NCBI RefSeq assembly: GCF_002288925.2
Contig: NW_022098049.1
Span: forward strand, 7,579,991 to 7,643,990
Reading direction: 5' to 3'
Length of the DNA: 64,000 nucleotides
DNA from: Delphinapterus leucas
Lineage: Eukaryota > Chordata > Mammalia > Artiodactyla > Monodontidae
Positions 22,200-32,840 of this stretch are shown piece after piece. The stretch's first letter is position 1; each line of letters begins with the position of its first letter. The notes under the pieces were generated by a model. That model made no database searches. It was not told the origin of the DNA and saw only the letters and a list, made by a program, of their open reading frames with translations. Position numbers and translations under genes: made by a program.

Positions 22200-22440
22200 A
22201 CTGTAGAAAGAGCAGTGGTTCCTGTATCAGACAGAACTAGATTCTGTTAAGTTCTGGCACATACTAGAGGTGTGACCCTGGACAAGCTACACAAAAATCC
22301 TTAGCCTTACCTTCCTCAGCTGTAAAACAGGAACAACAATACTTGCCCTGCAGTCACTGCGAGATTAAAATGAAATAACGTACACAAAACATCTGGCAAA
22401 AAGTAAGCACACAATGGATGTAGCTGTTAATTACTGTGAC
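22200..22440 (+). mobile_element. MIR SINE
   Basis: Full-length order from gtagaaagagcagtggttcc through ggtgtgaccctggacaagc, ttcctcagctgtaaaacagg, gcgagattaaaatgaaataac and agtaagcacacaatgg. Confidence 0.8.
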
Positions 22441-23790
22441 TGGTCCCTGGAAGGCCTGAACCTGGGAGCAAAAGAGCTTTCGTAATAAACTGCAAACTGG
22501 CTGACGTGCATGAGGTGGGCTTGACGCTGGGCTATAATTTGCGCCGCCACTGTTTTCAGAAGGTTCCTAAAAATATCCTGAAGCTGTGGCACAAGAAGAA
22601 TTTTTTTTAAATCAACCCTTTAACTAGGTTTCATGGAGATTTCAAGAACATTTCTGGACCAGGTCCCAGCTGTGCTACATTTCAAAGTTAAATATATTAA
22701 ATTTAGGAGCTGGGCTATATCAAAAAGAAAAAAAAAATTTTTTCCTGTCCCATGTTTGCCTCCCAAAGCCCTTCCTCTTAGCTCCCCATATACCACCAAT
22801 CAAAGGCACTGCTGGGCTCTCCTGTGATGAGCAATGGGGCCACCCTGCTCACCTCGCAAACCCAGCCCAGCGGAGTTTCCTGGGAGCTGGCCTGACATGA
22901 ATCCCTCCAGCTCCTCTCTTCTCAGAAGGACCTCAGGCCTGTCCAAACCTGGCCTTTTCTATATGGGGTCTTGCTCGGGGCACTGCCTTCTCAAAGCACA
23001 GCCCCCGCTTGGAGGAGGACACTTCTCCCTAAGTGGAAATGTATCTGGTTGAATACCAGATAAAGAAGATTTTGCATCGGGATGCTTCTCTGTAAGAAAA
23101 ACGGGTGTCTTTGTTCTCCAGTCACCCTTAGCTCTGGGAACACCTTGCTCAACAGCTGTGTCATTCTCGTACTCCCTCCAGGGAAAAACTCTAGTTCGAA
23201 TCCTCTGCATTATTTAAATTGGTATCTCCACCTCACTTTCCTCTTTTTTTTCTTCTGTGAAGCCCATGTTGTCACTCTGCTGAGCAGAAGCTAGAAGCTG
23301 ACCACGTACTACAGTGCATTTCCTTGTGCTGGCCTCAAATATTAACCACCTGCCATGCTGGATCCTGCATCTAGGAAGGAGTCAAGGCTCTGTACCACTG
23401 AGTCCATTTCTTCTTCTTCTTCTTTTTTTACCCTTTCTTTGTAATCATTCATGTGTCTCTTCAGAGCAGAAGGGTGACTATATAAAAAGTTTAAAAGAAA
23501 TGAACTAGCGAAAACCTGCTCCCACACGTGCTCTATCTGTCCCTCTGCTTCAGGCCCCTGCAACTGAGGCTGGAGCCCCCTCCCAGACCAGTGGTTTTAC
23601 TTAGTTTCTACAGTCTGGTAGCTTTCAAGGTTAAGTGATGTGGTTCAGGGAGGGCGGAAACAAAGAGCCCCACCCTCCTGAAATCTCACCAAGGAATCCT
23701 TACGAGAGCAACTGGTGGTAAATAGGTGTGTGCTGGTTAAATTACGGTTTGGGAAAATGCAGTAAAGGGACAAGAGAGCAATAATCGAGT
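22441..23790. other. Unassigned non-coding
   Basis: No exon recognised. A small (TTC)n run lies at 23408-23424 and a T run near 23245. Confidence 0.45.
23408..23431. repeat. (TTC)n simple repeat
   Basis: About six ttc units followed by a T run. Confidence 0.8.
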
Positions 23791-23794
23791 ACCG

Positions 23795-23990
23795 ACATAG
23801 TTACCACTTATTGAGCATCAACTATGTGCCTGGCACTGTGCTGGATTTCTTCATATCTGTTACCTTTTAAAATCTGCATTCTGACTAGTTAGCTATGACT
23901 GCTCCTATTTCACCGATGAGAAGCTTGCCCAGTGGACAAGTGGCAGAGCTGGGATTCCAACCAGTCTGACTCCCAAACCCAGGCTACAAG
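23795..23990 (-). mobile_element. MIR-family SINE
   Basis: ccacttattgagcatcaactatg, ctcctatttcaccgatgagaag, gtggcagagctgggattccaacc give the MIR reverse complement almost in full. Confidence 0.75.
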
Positions 23991-23999
23991 CTATGGAAA

Positions 24000-24345
24000 T
24001 GCAGCGGGACCACCTCTCACCACAGTAAAACCCTGGAGAAGCCCAGAGGCCTGCTTTTCCCGACACCCGTCACGTGGCTTCAGAAAGGGGAATCCAGGAT
24101 CTGAGTTCACTGCTGTCAGAGATGAAGAGGTCAAGGAGTGAAAACGAAAAGAAAGGCAGCGCTAGAGGACAACATGCACACTGCTCTTTACGGAAAAGCC
24201 CACGGCCTTAAAAGAAGGTCACACCCAAGACCAGCCTTGATTTATTCACCTGTCACACATTTCAGCCCACTGAGCCAAGGGAGGGGGAGAGGAACAGGGG
24301 CAAAGCGACACACTTTTGCAGATAAATCGGCCAGGGGGGCAGTTG
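24000..24345. other. Unassigned non-coding
   Basis: No gene or repeat recognised. Confidence 0.4.
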
Positions 24346-24349
24346 TTTA

Positions 24350-24460
24350 GCCCGGAGAATCAGCGGACTGGGAGCTGAGACATCTGGGTTCTGGCCCCAA
24401 TTCTCTCTGGGAGTTTGAGCAACTCATTTCTCTTCTCTGAGCACCACGCACATATTTGCT
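24350..24460 (+). mobile_element. MIR-like fragment
   Basis: actgggagctgagacatctgg, gttctggccccaattctctc and gagcaactcatttctcttctc resemble MIR, with high divergence. Confidence 0.45.
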
Positions 24461-24869
24461 GCTAAACCTTGTGTTTGGGGACGGGCGGAGGGATGGGGTG
24501 GACTTCAAGGATTCATTCCACTCTAACATTCTTCGACTCCAGGATTCTAAATAAATGACAGAGAGCTAGTTGATGAGTATGGCTACTGCACACGCAACCC
24601 AATGCTTTAGCCCAAGGATCGAGAAACCAAGAGAAGGACAGGGAACCTGTAAAGCGGCTGCATCCATGAAGATGCCTTGATGAGCAGGAAGCTAATGAGC
24701 ATCTTTTCAACATGACGTAGAACACAGATGAAAACCCAAGATAACAGGCAGGCAGGGCAAACCCTCACGTTCAGGAGCCAGGCATCATTTTTGTGCCCAG
24801 AAAGAAGCCATGCAGTAAATATTGCTTGAGTCTCTCTCTCCGGCCCTTTCCATCCCATTTCCCCTTCCT

Positions 24870-25445
24870 AGCCGGGCCACCAACAGCTCTCACTGGGTCA
24901 TCGCTAACACTCTACAAACACTTGCTACCCTTCATTTATGCCCGTCCCCTCCAATCCATTCCCTGCACCCACTCCACTCACCGCAGTCGGAGTGGCCCTT
25001 CTAAAAGGCAAATCACAGCACGCCAACCCCTTGCTGCAAACCTAAAGCCTTTCTGTTGCTCTGGGGACAAAGCTCTGCTGTCCTCCCAGTCCCATCACCA
25101 TCCTCTCTCCCATCAGGCTCCAGGTATAACAAACACGGTTTCTCAAAAGCGGTGGGTTTCCTTCCACCCCTCTTCTTCAGGCCCCAGCTGAGGGGTCACT
25201 TCTCTGGAAAGCCTCCTGTGAGCCCCTGTGGACGAAGTGGGTCCTGCCCTGGACTCCGGGAACACCCACCTCCTCACCATCACAGTACTTACAACGTTTC
25301 CCTGAGAATTCCTGTTTACTCGTCCGTCTCCTCCACCAGACTACAGGTGTGAAGGGGGCAGGAACCACAGCTGTCTTGGCGATCAGCTGCATCCCAGCAC
25401 CTAGCAGAGTGCCTGGCACTTAGTATGAACTTCAGAAACAAACAA
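24870..25445 (+). mobile_element. L2 LINE 3' region
   Basis: A long L2 match: ccttctaaaaggcaaatcac, ccccttgctgcaaacctaaagcc, cttctctggaaagcctcctgtg, tcctccaccagactacaggtg and cccagcacctagcagagtgcctgg. A 132-codon plus-strand frame starting at 24793 runs through it and is not a gene. Confidence 0.8.
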
Positions 25446-26273
25446 ACACAAATCTCTGTTGACGAAATGAACGGCCTCATAACGGTGGGCTGTGGAAGGT
25501 GGAGAAGGAGGGCAAGCTAAATGGAGAGGAGAGGCTGAAGGGAGGCGGGGGGCAGGAGGGCAGGCCGGGTGCCCAACAGGGGATGTCTGAGCCTCTGCAC
25601 GTCTGCCCAGAGGCTGGGTGAGAATACGAGCCAGGGAAGTGGCAATGGCAGAGGCCGTGAACCATGCAAGGGCAAGCTGTGCGCTGTGCTGTGTGCAGAT
25701 GTGCCCACGCTACACTCCGCGGAGCCCAGGGACACTGAAAGACCGTTAGCTGTATTTCCAGCGTTTGGACGTGCTGGAAGTAGGAACGTTGTTTTAGTGC
25801 TGCACGTATGCATAGGGGGTTGATGATGTAAAAGTAGGTCACAAATAAACTCGGCAATGCTAGTAACTGGACACCACTAACAAATCATGTCTACTACCCT
25901 CTCTGCTGTGTGCCAGCACTATCTGGCATGATGCCCTCCCCTCCTTCTTTTTAAAAGATGCATATCCAGACAGGACATTGCTAGAAAACAATGATGTATG
26001 GGTTTGGTTACTATACTATTTAAATAGAGGCTGCTGGCACTCCCCACAAATTCTGACAAGATAGAAAGGCAGATTAAATGTTGCACTTCAGGAGTGGGGG
26101 GAAATGCAAAACGACTTAGGATTTAAAGAGATAGTAATCAGGAAGATGGAAACTGCAGGAACTTCCCAGAGCAAAGCTGAAGAAGTTCAAGATCAGCAGG
26201 AACAAGTGCAGCAGCAACGACAGAGTTCAGACGAGGAGAACAAATTCCTATTAAAAAACCACATTTAAAAACG
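25446..26273. other. Unassigned non-coding
   Basis: No gene recognised. It includes a G-rich tract at 25540-25569. Confidence 0.45.
25540..25569 (+). other. Potential G-quadruplex
   Basis: G runs of 3, 6, 3 and 3 with loops of 4, 5 and 6 bases. This fits the simple motif; folding is not shown. Confidence 0.6.
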
Positions 26274-26282
26274 TTACATTTC

Positions 26283-26617
26283 GGGCCTCTCTGGTGGCGC
26301 AGTGGTTAAGAATCCACCTGCCAACGCAGGGGACACGGGTTTGAGCCCTGGTCCGGGAAGAACCCACATGCCGCGGAGCAACTAAGCCCGTGCGCCACAA
26401 CTACTGATCTCACGTGCCACAACTACTGAAGCCCATGCACCTAGAGCCCATGTTCCGCAACAAGAGAAGCCACCGCAATGAGAAGCCCATGCACCGAAAT
26501 GAAGAGTAGCCCCCCTCGCCTCAACCAGAGAAAGCCCGCACGTAGCAACAAAGACCCGACGCAGCCAAAAATAAATAAATAAATAAGTTTTAAAAACAAT
26601 CAATCAAAAATACCCCA
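26283..26617 (+). mobile_element. Long-type CHR SINE
   Basis: 5' end ctctctggtggcgcagtggtt, B-box-like gggtttgagccctgg, three caactactga units, and the tail cagccaaaaataaataaat. Target-site duplication ttacatttc at 26274-26282 and 26618-26626. Confidence 0.96.
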
Positions 26618-26700
26618 TTACATTTCAAGACCAGAAATGATGCGCTTCAAAGGAACAAACAGTATAAATAGCTTTCATACAAATCTTTGCTGAAAGATTT

Positions 26701-26750
26701 GCTATACTGAGTGGTCGCTGCTATTTACATGAGTCCCTCCCTCCAGGGCA
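26701..26750 (+). repeat. 50-bp segment repeated at 28381 (copy A)
   Basis: It runs from gctatactgagtggtc to ccctccctccagggca and matches 28381-28430 at 48 of 50 positions. It is not a recognised repeat family. Sequences outside the two copies do not match beyond a few bases. Confidence 0.9.
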
Positions 26751-27227
26751 AAAAAACACCAAAGGACAGGGTGGACTGTGAAATGGGCCACATCCATAGG
26801 AGATGGAAGTTAACGGAAGGAGGAGTCAGGCAGTTCCTTGAAAAACAATTTAGCCAAAACGAAGAATGAGAAACAAACAAGCTGGAACACATGCAGTGTC
26901 TTGGCCAAATAAGAAGAGAAAAATTCACACACACAAACACTGAAGTCAAAACAAAAGGGTTACAAGTTCCCAGAATTTCCCAGTGATCAGGCCATGCAAA
27001 CAGGCAAACAACAGACGTGACTTCACCCTTTATTAAATGTGGAAGTTGAAAATCAAGCCAAATTAGGACGTCTAAGTAAACTCACCCCACTGTATGTTTC
27101 TCTCCTTTTAAAGGAAAGGATAAAATTCTTACGTTATTTTCTAATCTTAATAAACTTAATTTTAACTTTTAAATTTTTTCTAATTTTTAGAAGGTTAGAC
27201 TCTGCCCTGTGTAGCTGGAATAACCAT
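26751..27227. other. Unassigned non-coding
   Basis: AT-rich toward its end (27110-27190); no gene or repeat recognised. Confidence 0.45.
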
Positions 27228-27400
27228 ACTGCAGAAGTTCTCGGTTTTAGCAGCACCTCAGAATCCCCTGGGAGCTTTAAACTCCTGCCACCTAGACCCC
27301 TCCCCTGGAGTCTCAGATTTAGTTGGCCTGGGGTGTGGCCTGGGATTTTTAATAGTTCCCAGCATGATTCTAATGTGCAGACGAGGTAGAGGACCACACT
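27228..27400 (+). mobile_element. MER5-like hAT DNA transposon
   Basis: cagcacctcagaatcccctggg, tttagttggcctggggtgtgg and gattctaatgtgcagacgagg, ending in gaggaccacac, match the MER5 group with degraded terminal repeats (ctgcagaagttctc / ggaccacact). Confidence 0.7.
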
Positions 27401-28264
27401 CATATCATTTCTCAGATTCGCATGGCAGGTTCTCAATTTCTAGAACAGATAATGAAGCTGAAGGAACTCAAACTCGACTGTTCTATCAAAAAGCCTCACT
27501 GTAGTTCCTAGAAAGAAAACATCTTTCCCTGCTTCACTGTCCCCTTTCTAAACAACTGGATTCTTAAAATAAAAGTCCACCACTAGGTTGGCCCTTTGGC
27601 CAAAATAGAGAAGGGGAGACACCATCTGATCCTTTATGTCCCGTCTGGCCGGGGCTTCAGCAGAAGAGCTTCGGTCAGAGAGAGATGAATAATCTCTAAG
27701 AAGGGGGCTGCCTGCACTTAAGGGCTGGCAGGGGCCCTCCCTCCTTGCCATCCTGTGTCTGGAAAGTACACAGTGCTGTCACTAAATCAAAACCCTGCCT
27801 GACAAAGCTATAACGGGGCTTCTAAGTGGAGAAATTCATTCCCTACAATGCATCTAAGGAGATGATGCCAAAAAGCCCATTAGATCAGATGAGTGTACAG
27901 GGAGCCAGCATAAACACGTCATGACAAGAAATAGTCACTTACATCTCATCCAGACTCTCCTAATGATGAGCGGCTCGCATAACTAATGAAGCTACCTTCC
28001 TCCACCCTCCTAACTATGGAATGACACTGTACCAATGCCTGCTCTTGGAGGAAACCTCGTTCTTTCAATATGTGTACCAAACATGGCGCCTTCCTTTATT
28101 CCACCCACAAACAAAACGGTGTGTTCTGCACAACAATGGAGATTCCAGTGTGGCTCTAATCCGCATACATTGCTGCTCCTTCCCTATTATCCAGCAGTAT
28201 CTTATACACATTTCCATTATTAAACAGAAATGAATGATAAATTGTGTTTTAGAATGATTCTCTA
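27401..28264. other. Unassigned non-coding
   Basis: No exon or repeat recognised. Two overlapping short plus-strand frames near 28020-28230 carry no protein signature. Confidence 0.45.
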
Positions 28265-28376
28265 AGAAAGCAAGGCCTTTTGTCTACTGCGTTCACTGCT
28301 ACCGCCTGAGCTCCTATAAAAGTGCCCAGCACATTAGCTGGCACTGGATACAGAGTTGTTGAATGCAAGCAAAAAC
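28265..28376 (+). mobile_element. L2 LINE 3' end
   Basis: tgcccagcacattagctggcactgg then gttgttgaatgcaagc is the L2 terminal block. Confidence 0.65.
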
Positions 28377-28380
28377 ATCT

Positions 28381-28430
28381 GCTATACTGAGTGGTCATTG
28401 CTATTTACATGAGTCCCTCCCTCCAGGGCA
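28381..28430 (+). repeat. 50-bp segment repeated from 26701 (copy B)
   Basis: Differs from copy A only by att versus gct-type change (gtggtcattg against gtggtcgctg). It sits directly after an L2 end and is flanked by short direct repeats, aaacatctg at 28374 and aagcatctg at 28432, which suggests it was inserted here. Confidence 0.9.
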
Positions 28431-28469
28431 CAAGCATCTGTACAATGGTGTTTTTTCTTGCTCTGTTCC

Positions 28470-28830
28470 TTTATTTGATTAAATCTGCATTACACGTTCA
28501 TTGTGAAAAAATTAATCATCTTTAAACTCCAGCATCCAGAGATGACTAATGCTCAACTTTTAGTATATCTTTCCAAATTTTTCTTTATAGGTAAAATGGG
28601 ATAATTCCTCCTTCCTGTGTTGTTTTATAACCTGCTATTTTCCACTTAATATATCATGACTATCTTTCCATATCAAGAGATATGCGTATGTATTGTTTAC
28701 TGTATTCCACTGATAGATTTCACCAAAGTTGACCTGTGCAAGTCTCTGTTTTTGCGATTCTAAACAAAGCCTGCATATAGGATAAAATTCACCGAAGTAG
28801 GATGTCTGGGTCAGAGATGCAAGATGACTG
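28470..28830 (-). mobile_element. Old L1-like fragment
   Basis: ttataacctgctattttccacttaatatatcatgac, tctttccatatcaagagata and gcatataggataaaattcaccgaagtagg resemble a widespread old LINE-1 sequence read in reverse. Family not certain. Confidence 0.45.
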
Positions 28831-29940
28831 TGACCTCCACGAAGGCAGAGATTACCCCAATACATCTGCTTCTTGTAAGGACTCAAATACTGACTAATAA
28901 CCTCCATGCTCCAGGAGTTGACATTCCAAAAGGAGAGAAAGGCATGTAAGTAAATAACCTGGCCATGGCTGCGGTCTAACATGATGTATGACATGCACGC
29001 ACTCACAGACTGACACACGCACTAAAGATTTGAAAAACCACGTATACCTTTTCACCTTAACCAGTAAAAGGACGCTGTACCAACCTTAGATAAGAAAATT
29101 CTCTAACAGTTAAACATAATGGAAACCAGCCAGGGTTGCTAGTGGCCAGATGGGGTAGGGTGGGATATGTGTCTGTGTAGGGTGCGTGGGGAAGAGGGCA
29201 CACTTTCCCCAGATACAGAGTATGTGCCACTAAGAACAGCTATCTGCACGGTTGAAAGATAAATGCTAAAAATGAAGAGACAAAAATCCCAAACAAATAA
29301 AAACGCTGGCTTTTAAACCAACACTGCCAGCTGTTCTTCACGCAAACAGGAAGAACAGATGGAGAGGGCAGGCCTCTACCGGGCACTGAAAAGAACAACC
29401 AATTTCTTTATTCAGATCCGCTGCCATCTGCCGGGGGAGGGGGGGACCAGACTCACGGCCACAGGAAGAAGGGCAGAGATGGACGCCAAGCCCCGGAGAC
29501 AGACGCCACCTGGGAGGCGGGCGTGAGGGCTGGTGGCGGGGAGGGAGGGGGAGAGGGGATCTAATGTTTCATTCCTTCATTAAGCAATGGTTCTCTGGAG
29601 AAAAAAGGGTTGGGGTCCTGGGACTAGGAAGCGCCGAGTCACCAGAGGACACTTATCACTGCACCTTTATCTCTGGGGCAACCACATCAAAGGGGAGAAA
29701 ACTATGAAAAAATGAGGGACTAGAGACAACTATATAGAAACTTCTCAGAGGCCAGAGGTCATGGCTTCTTCACCTCTGTTGCTTCTACAACATTGAGTGG
29801 CCTAGTATGCACTCAAAGGACTTTCACTGAATTTAAGTCACCAAGGAAACAAAGGAAGAGCATTTGGGTTAAAAACAGAAGAATCCATACAAAACATAGA
29901 AGGAAGACTCCAATGATACCCCATACAATGGGGTGCCAGC
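28831..29940. other. Unassigned non-coding
   Basis: No gene recognised. GC/purine-rich at 29430-29560 including a potential G-quadruplex. Confidence 0.45.
29538..29558 (+). other. Potential G-quadruplex
   Basis: G runs of 4, 3, 5 and 4 with loops a, a and aga. Very short loops make this the strongest such motif in the window. Confidence 0.7.
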
Positions 29941-29944
29941 GTCA

Positions 29945-30110
29945 TACTTGGACTGAGAAGCTGCAGGTCGGAATCCCGGCTTCAGCCACTTACCAGCAGA
30001 ATGACCAGAGGCACTAACATCTCTTAGCCTGCTTCTTCATCCACAAAATGGAATTTACAACACAAGTGGCTCCCGGGATGGCTGTAGGGCTGAGGTTCTC
30101 AAAGTACACG
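29945..30110 (+). mobile_element. MIR SINE
   Basis: ggtcggaatcccggcttcagcc, cttaccagcagaatgaccag and ctgcttcttcatccacaaaatgg match the MIR core. Confidence 0.7.
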
Positions 30111-30173
30111 CTAAAGCAAAACTAAATGTGTATGCCTGACATCCTCTAGAGACTATCTAGGATATATTCGGAG

Positions 30174-31017
30174 CAGGGCTTCTCAACCTCAGCGCTACTG
30201 CCATCTGAGTTGGATAATTCTCTATTGTGGGGTGCCCTGTGTGTTGTAGGGTGTCTGGCAGCATCTCTGGCTTCTCCCCTCAATTGGTGACCATCAAAAA
30301 CTTCTCCAGAGAAGCAACCAAGATGTCCTTCATCAGGAGAATGGATAAACAAACTGTGGTGCATCCAGACAATGGGATGTTACTCCCTAACAAAAAGAAA
30401 TGAGCGATCAAGCCAGAAGAAGACATGGAGGAGCCTTAAAGGCATATTGCTAAGTGAAAGAAGCCAATCAAAAAAGGTTACACATCGCGCAATACCAACG
30501 ACTGATACGTGATATTCTGAAAAAGGCAAAATTATGGGGATAAGTGAAAAGATCAGTGGTTGCCAAGGCTTCAGGAAGAGGGAGGGAGGGACGAGGAGGT
30601 GGAGCACAGGGGATTTTAGGGCAGTGAAACTATTCTGTGTAATAACAGTAACAGGGGATACATGTCAGACATTTGTCAAAATCCACAGAACGCGCAACAC
30701 AAAGAGTGAACTCTAATGTAGACTGTGGACTGTAGTTAATAATGTTTTAACTGTTGGCTCATTAACTATAATAAAGGTACCTCACTAATGCAAGATGTTA
30801 ATAATAGGGGAAACTGGGGGTGGTGTGCCATGATGGAGTATATGGGAACTGTGTACTTACAGCTCAATTTTCTGCAACTCTAAAACTGCTCTTTTTTAAA
30901 AAAATCTACTAATATTTTTTTTAAGTTTATGGACCAAAAAAAAAAAAAGTCTCTACGCTTTGCTAAATGTCCCTGGTAGGGGGGCAAGATCACCCTCACT
31001 CCCGTTAAGAACCACTG
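30174..31017 (+). mobile_element. MER20-like hAT DNA transposon, split by an L1
   Basis: The left part (30174-30310) begins cagggcttctcaacctcagc and includes gttggataattctctattgtgg and gtagggtgtctggcagcatc. The right part (30944-31017) has tgctaaatgtccctggtagg and ends ttaagaaccactg. Start and end form the expected inverted repeat. The 8-bp duplication of hAT elements is no longer visible. Confidence 0.75.
30311..30943 (+). mobile_element. L1M-type LINE inserted in MER20-like element
   Basis: Starts near gaagcaaccaagatgtccttc, then ggataaacaaactgtggtgcatcc, aaatgagcgatcaagccagaag, gtgaaagaagccaatc and gatcagtggttgccaagg, ending in an A-rich tail (to 30948). This is the end of ORF2 and the 3' UTR of an old L1. 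Loose direct repeats (aaaaacttctcca / aaaaagtctcta) flank it. Confidence 0.8.
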
Positions 31018-31033
31018 GTGTAAGATAGAGTCC

Positions 31034-31051
31034 TTTTTTTTTTTTTTTTTT
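31034..31051. repeat. Poly-T run
   Basis: Eighteen T in a row, not joined to a recognised element. Confidence 0.85.
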
Positions 31052-31550
31052 AACTAAGAAAATGGTTCTTAGATCTTATGATCGAACTGAATATACATTA
31101 ACCTTTTGCAGTGTTCAGAAAAGAGAACCTTGCATTATTATTTCTCTGTTCCAGTTCTAACTAGAAACAAACATCTAATCTCCAGGGGAAGAGTCCTATT
31201 AGGAAATCTGGCATATTCACCCTAAAAAGGAACATTATTCCCTCTCCACAATTTCTTCTCTAAGTCTGCTCTTAGACTGATACTAACAGTAACACCAGTA
31301 GAATAGAAGAATAAGAATAAAAACGATTTGAATCAGTCAATCTGATCACGTCTAGCAGAGGCTGTAATGATGGGGCAGGGCCTAAGCAACCTTCGCACCT
31401 CAGCCCTCCTTGCAGCATGATGTGCAATTTATATTTACACAACCACTGGGCTTCTAGCATCTGCCCACTCCAGTGGTTGTACCTGATGGTCTCATTTTTA
31501 TCTCCATCTTGTTCAAATGTTTGCACGTTTTCAGTTCAGTGCAGGGGGTA
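31052..31550. other. Unassigned non-coding
   Basis: No gene or repeat recognised. Confidence 0.45.
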
Positions 31551-31554
31551 CATC

Positions 31555-32225
31555 ACTAAGTGGATGATAATCTCACCTAAACTACTACAGTCTCCTAACC
31601 GGGCTCCCTCTTCCTACCCTGTACCCTCAAGAGTCTGTTTTCCAGGGTGGCCAGATGGATCCTTTCTAACCATTAAGTCAATCCAGGTCGCCTATCCTCA
31701 AAATTCTCCAAAGGCTCCCTATTCATTCAGAGCAAAAGCCCAAGTCCTTCCATTGGCTGCAGGATCCTACATGACCTGGCTCTCCTCCAGCCTCTCCTCC
31801 CACTTCTTCCTTGGTCACATGACCTCCTTGCTTCTTGAACATGCCAGGCCTGCACCCACCGCCCGCATCTACACAGCTCGCTCTGTCTCTGCTCCTCAAC
31901 CTCCTTTCATTCTCTCTCGTACCACCTCTTTTTTCTTCATAGCCTCTCTCACCACCCAACAAACCGTACACGTGCTCACTTCTTGACTGTCTGCCCCCTT
32001 AGTAGCTAAGCTCGCAGACTATTACATACATGTGTAACTGAACTGCTTTACTGCACACCAGAAACTAACAAAACATTGTAAATCAACTATATTTCACTAA
32101 AATAAATTTTTTAAAAAAGAAGATAAGCTCAATGAGCACACTGCTTGGCCTGTTTTGTTGCTCTATCCACAGCGCTATTCCTGCCACATTGTAGGCACTT
32201 ACTTAATAACGATGGATTCATTTTT
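31555..32225 (+). mobile_element. L2 LINE 3' region, split by an L1 tail
   Basis: Left part to 32006: cctatcctcaaaattctccaaaggc, aaagcccaagtccttccattgg, gcaggatcctacatgacctggc and catgccaggcctgcaccc. Right part from 32131: aatgagcacactgcttggcctg and ctattcctgccacattgtaggc. A 189-codon frame starting at 31417 runs through it and reflects L2, not a host gene. Confidence 0.8.
32014..32123 (+). mobile_element. L1 3' end inserted in L2
   Basis: tgcacaccagaaactaacaaaac and attgtaaatcaactatatttc, then an A-rich end: the terminal 110 bp of a whale/ruminant-type L1. Direct repeats taagctc at 32007-32013 and 32124-32130 mark the target site. Confidence 0.8.
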
Positions 32226-32237
32226 AAAATTAAACAG

Positions 32238-32340
32238 TTAACTAAGCATCCCCATTTTGTAAGTGAGAAACTAAAGACCTGACAAATTATACCAGTTTTA
32301 AGTCACAATTAGCCAGTAAGCGTTGAGTGACTCCCCATGC
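32238..32340 (-). mobile_element. MIR fragment
   Basis: ccccattttgtaagtgagaaac and agtcacaattagccagtaagc are the MIR 3' region on the minus strand. Confidence 0.55.
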
Positions 32341-32599
32341 AAATGGATTTCACTATCAGCTGTCTCACTGGCCCCGACAGCACCCCAGGAAATGTATCAC
32401 GGGGATCAGTACCGAGAACTTCACATCCAGCAGCCCCCCTGTAGCTATTCCAAAGCACTTTATTAGCTATTTGGGTTCCTCATACTCACATGGGTCTCCT
32501 CACTCATATTCATCACTTCTTCCCAGACAACATTCCCGCAAGGTCCTTTGCCTACAGTCCTAACACCATCAGGGGAAGCCATGACTTGTCATGATTAAT

Positions 32600-32840
32600 C
32601 AGGACCCTGAGGTCAGAAAAACCTAGTTCCAAGTTCCATTCAGCCACCGAATGACTATGAGACCTTCAACAAGGTTAACCTAGTTAAGTCTTAGGTTTCT
32701 CACCAGAACAGCAACAATAATACCAGCCTTCTTGGGAGTTCTTGGGAGGACTCAGAATTCGATATAGAAAAGCCTTAGTACTGCAGGGAATCTAGCAAAG
32801 AGCAAGCACTTACTGTGTATTAGCTTTTATTGTAAGTATT
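32600..32840 (+). mobile_element. MIR SINE, diverged
   Basis: gaggtcagaaaaacctagttcc, aatgactatgagaccttcaac, ggtttctcaccagaacagcaac and agcaagcacttactgtg. Confidence 0.65.

Noticed and set aside
26701..28430. Possible LTRs flanking a 1.6-kb element
   Set aside because: The repeated piece is only 50 bp, lacks the TG...CA form of an LTR, and the DNA between has no retroviral signature.
31417..31986. 189-codon open frame on the plus strand
   Set aside because: It follows L2 LINE 3' sequence, which is CT-rich and often open by chance.
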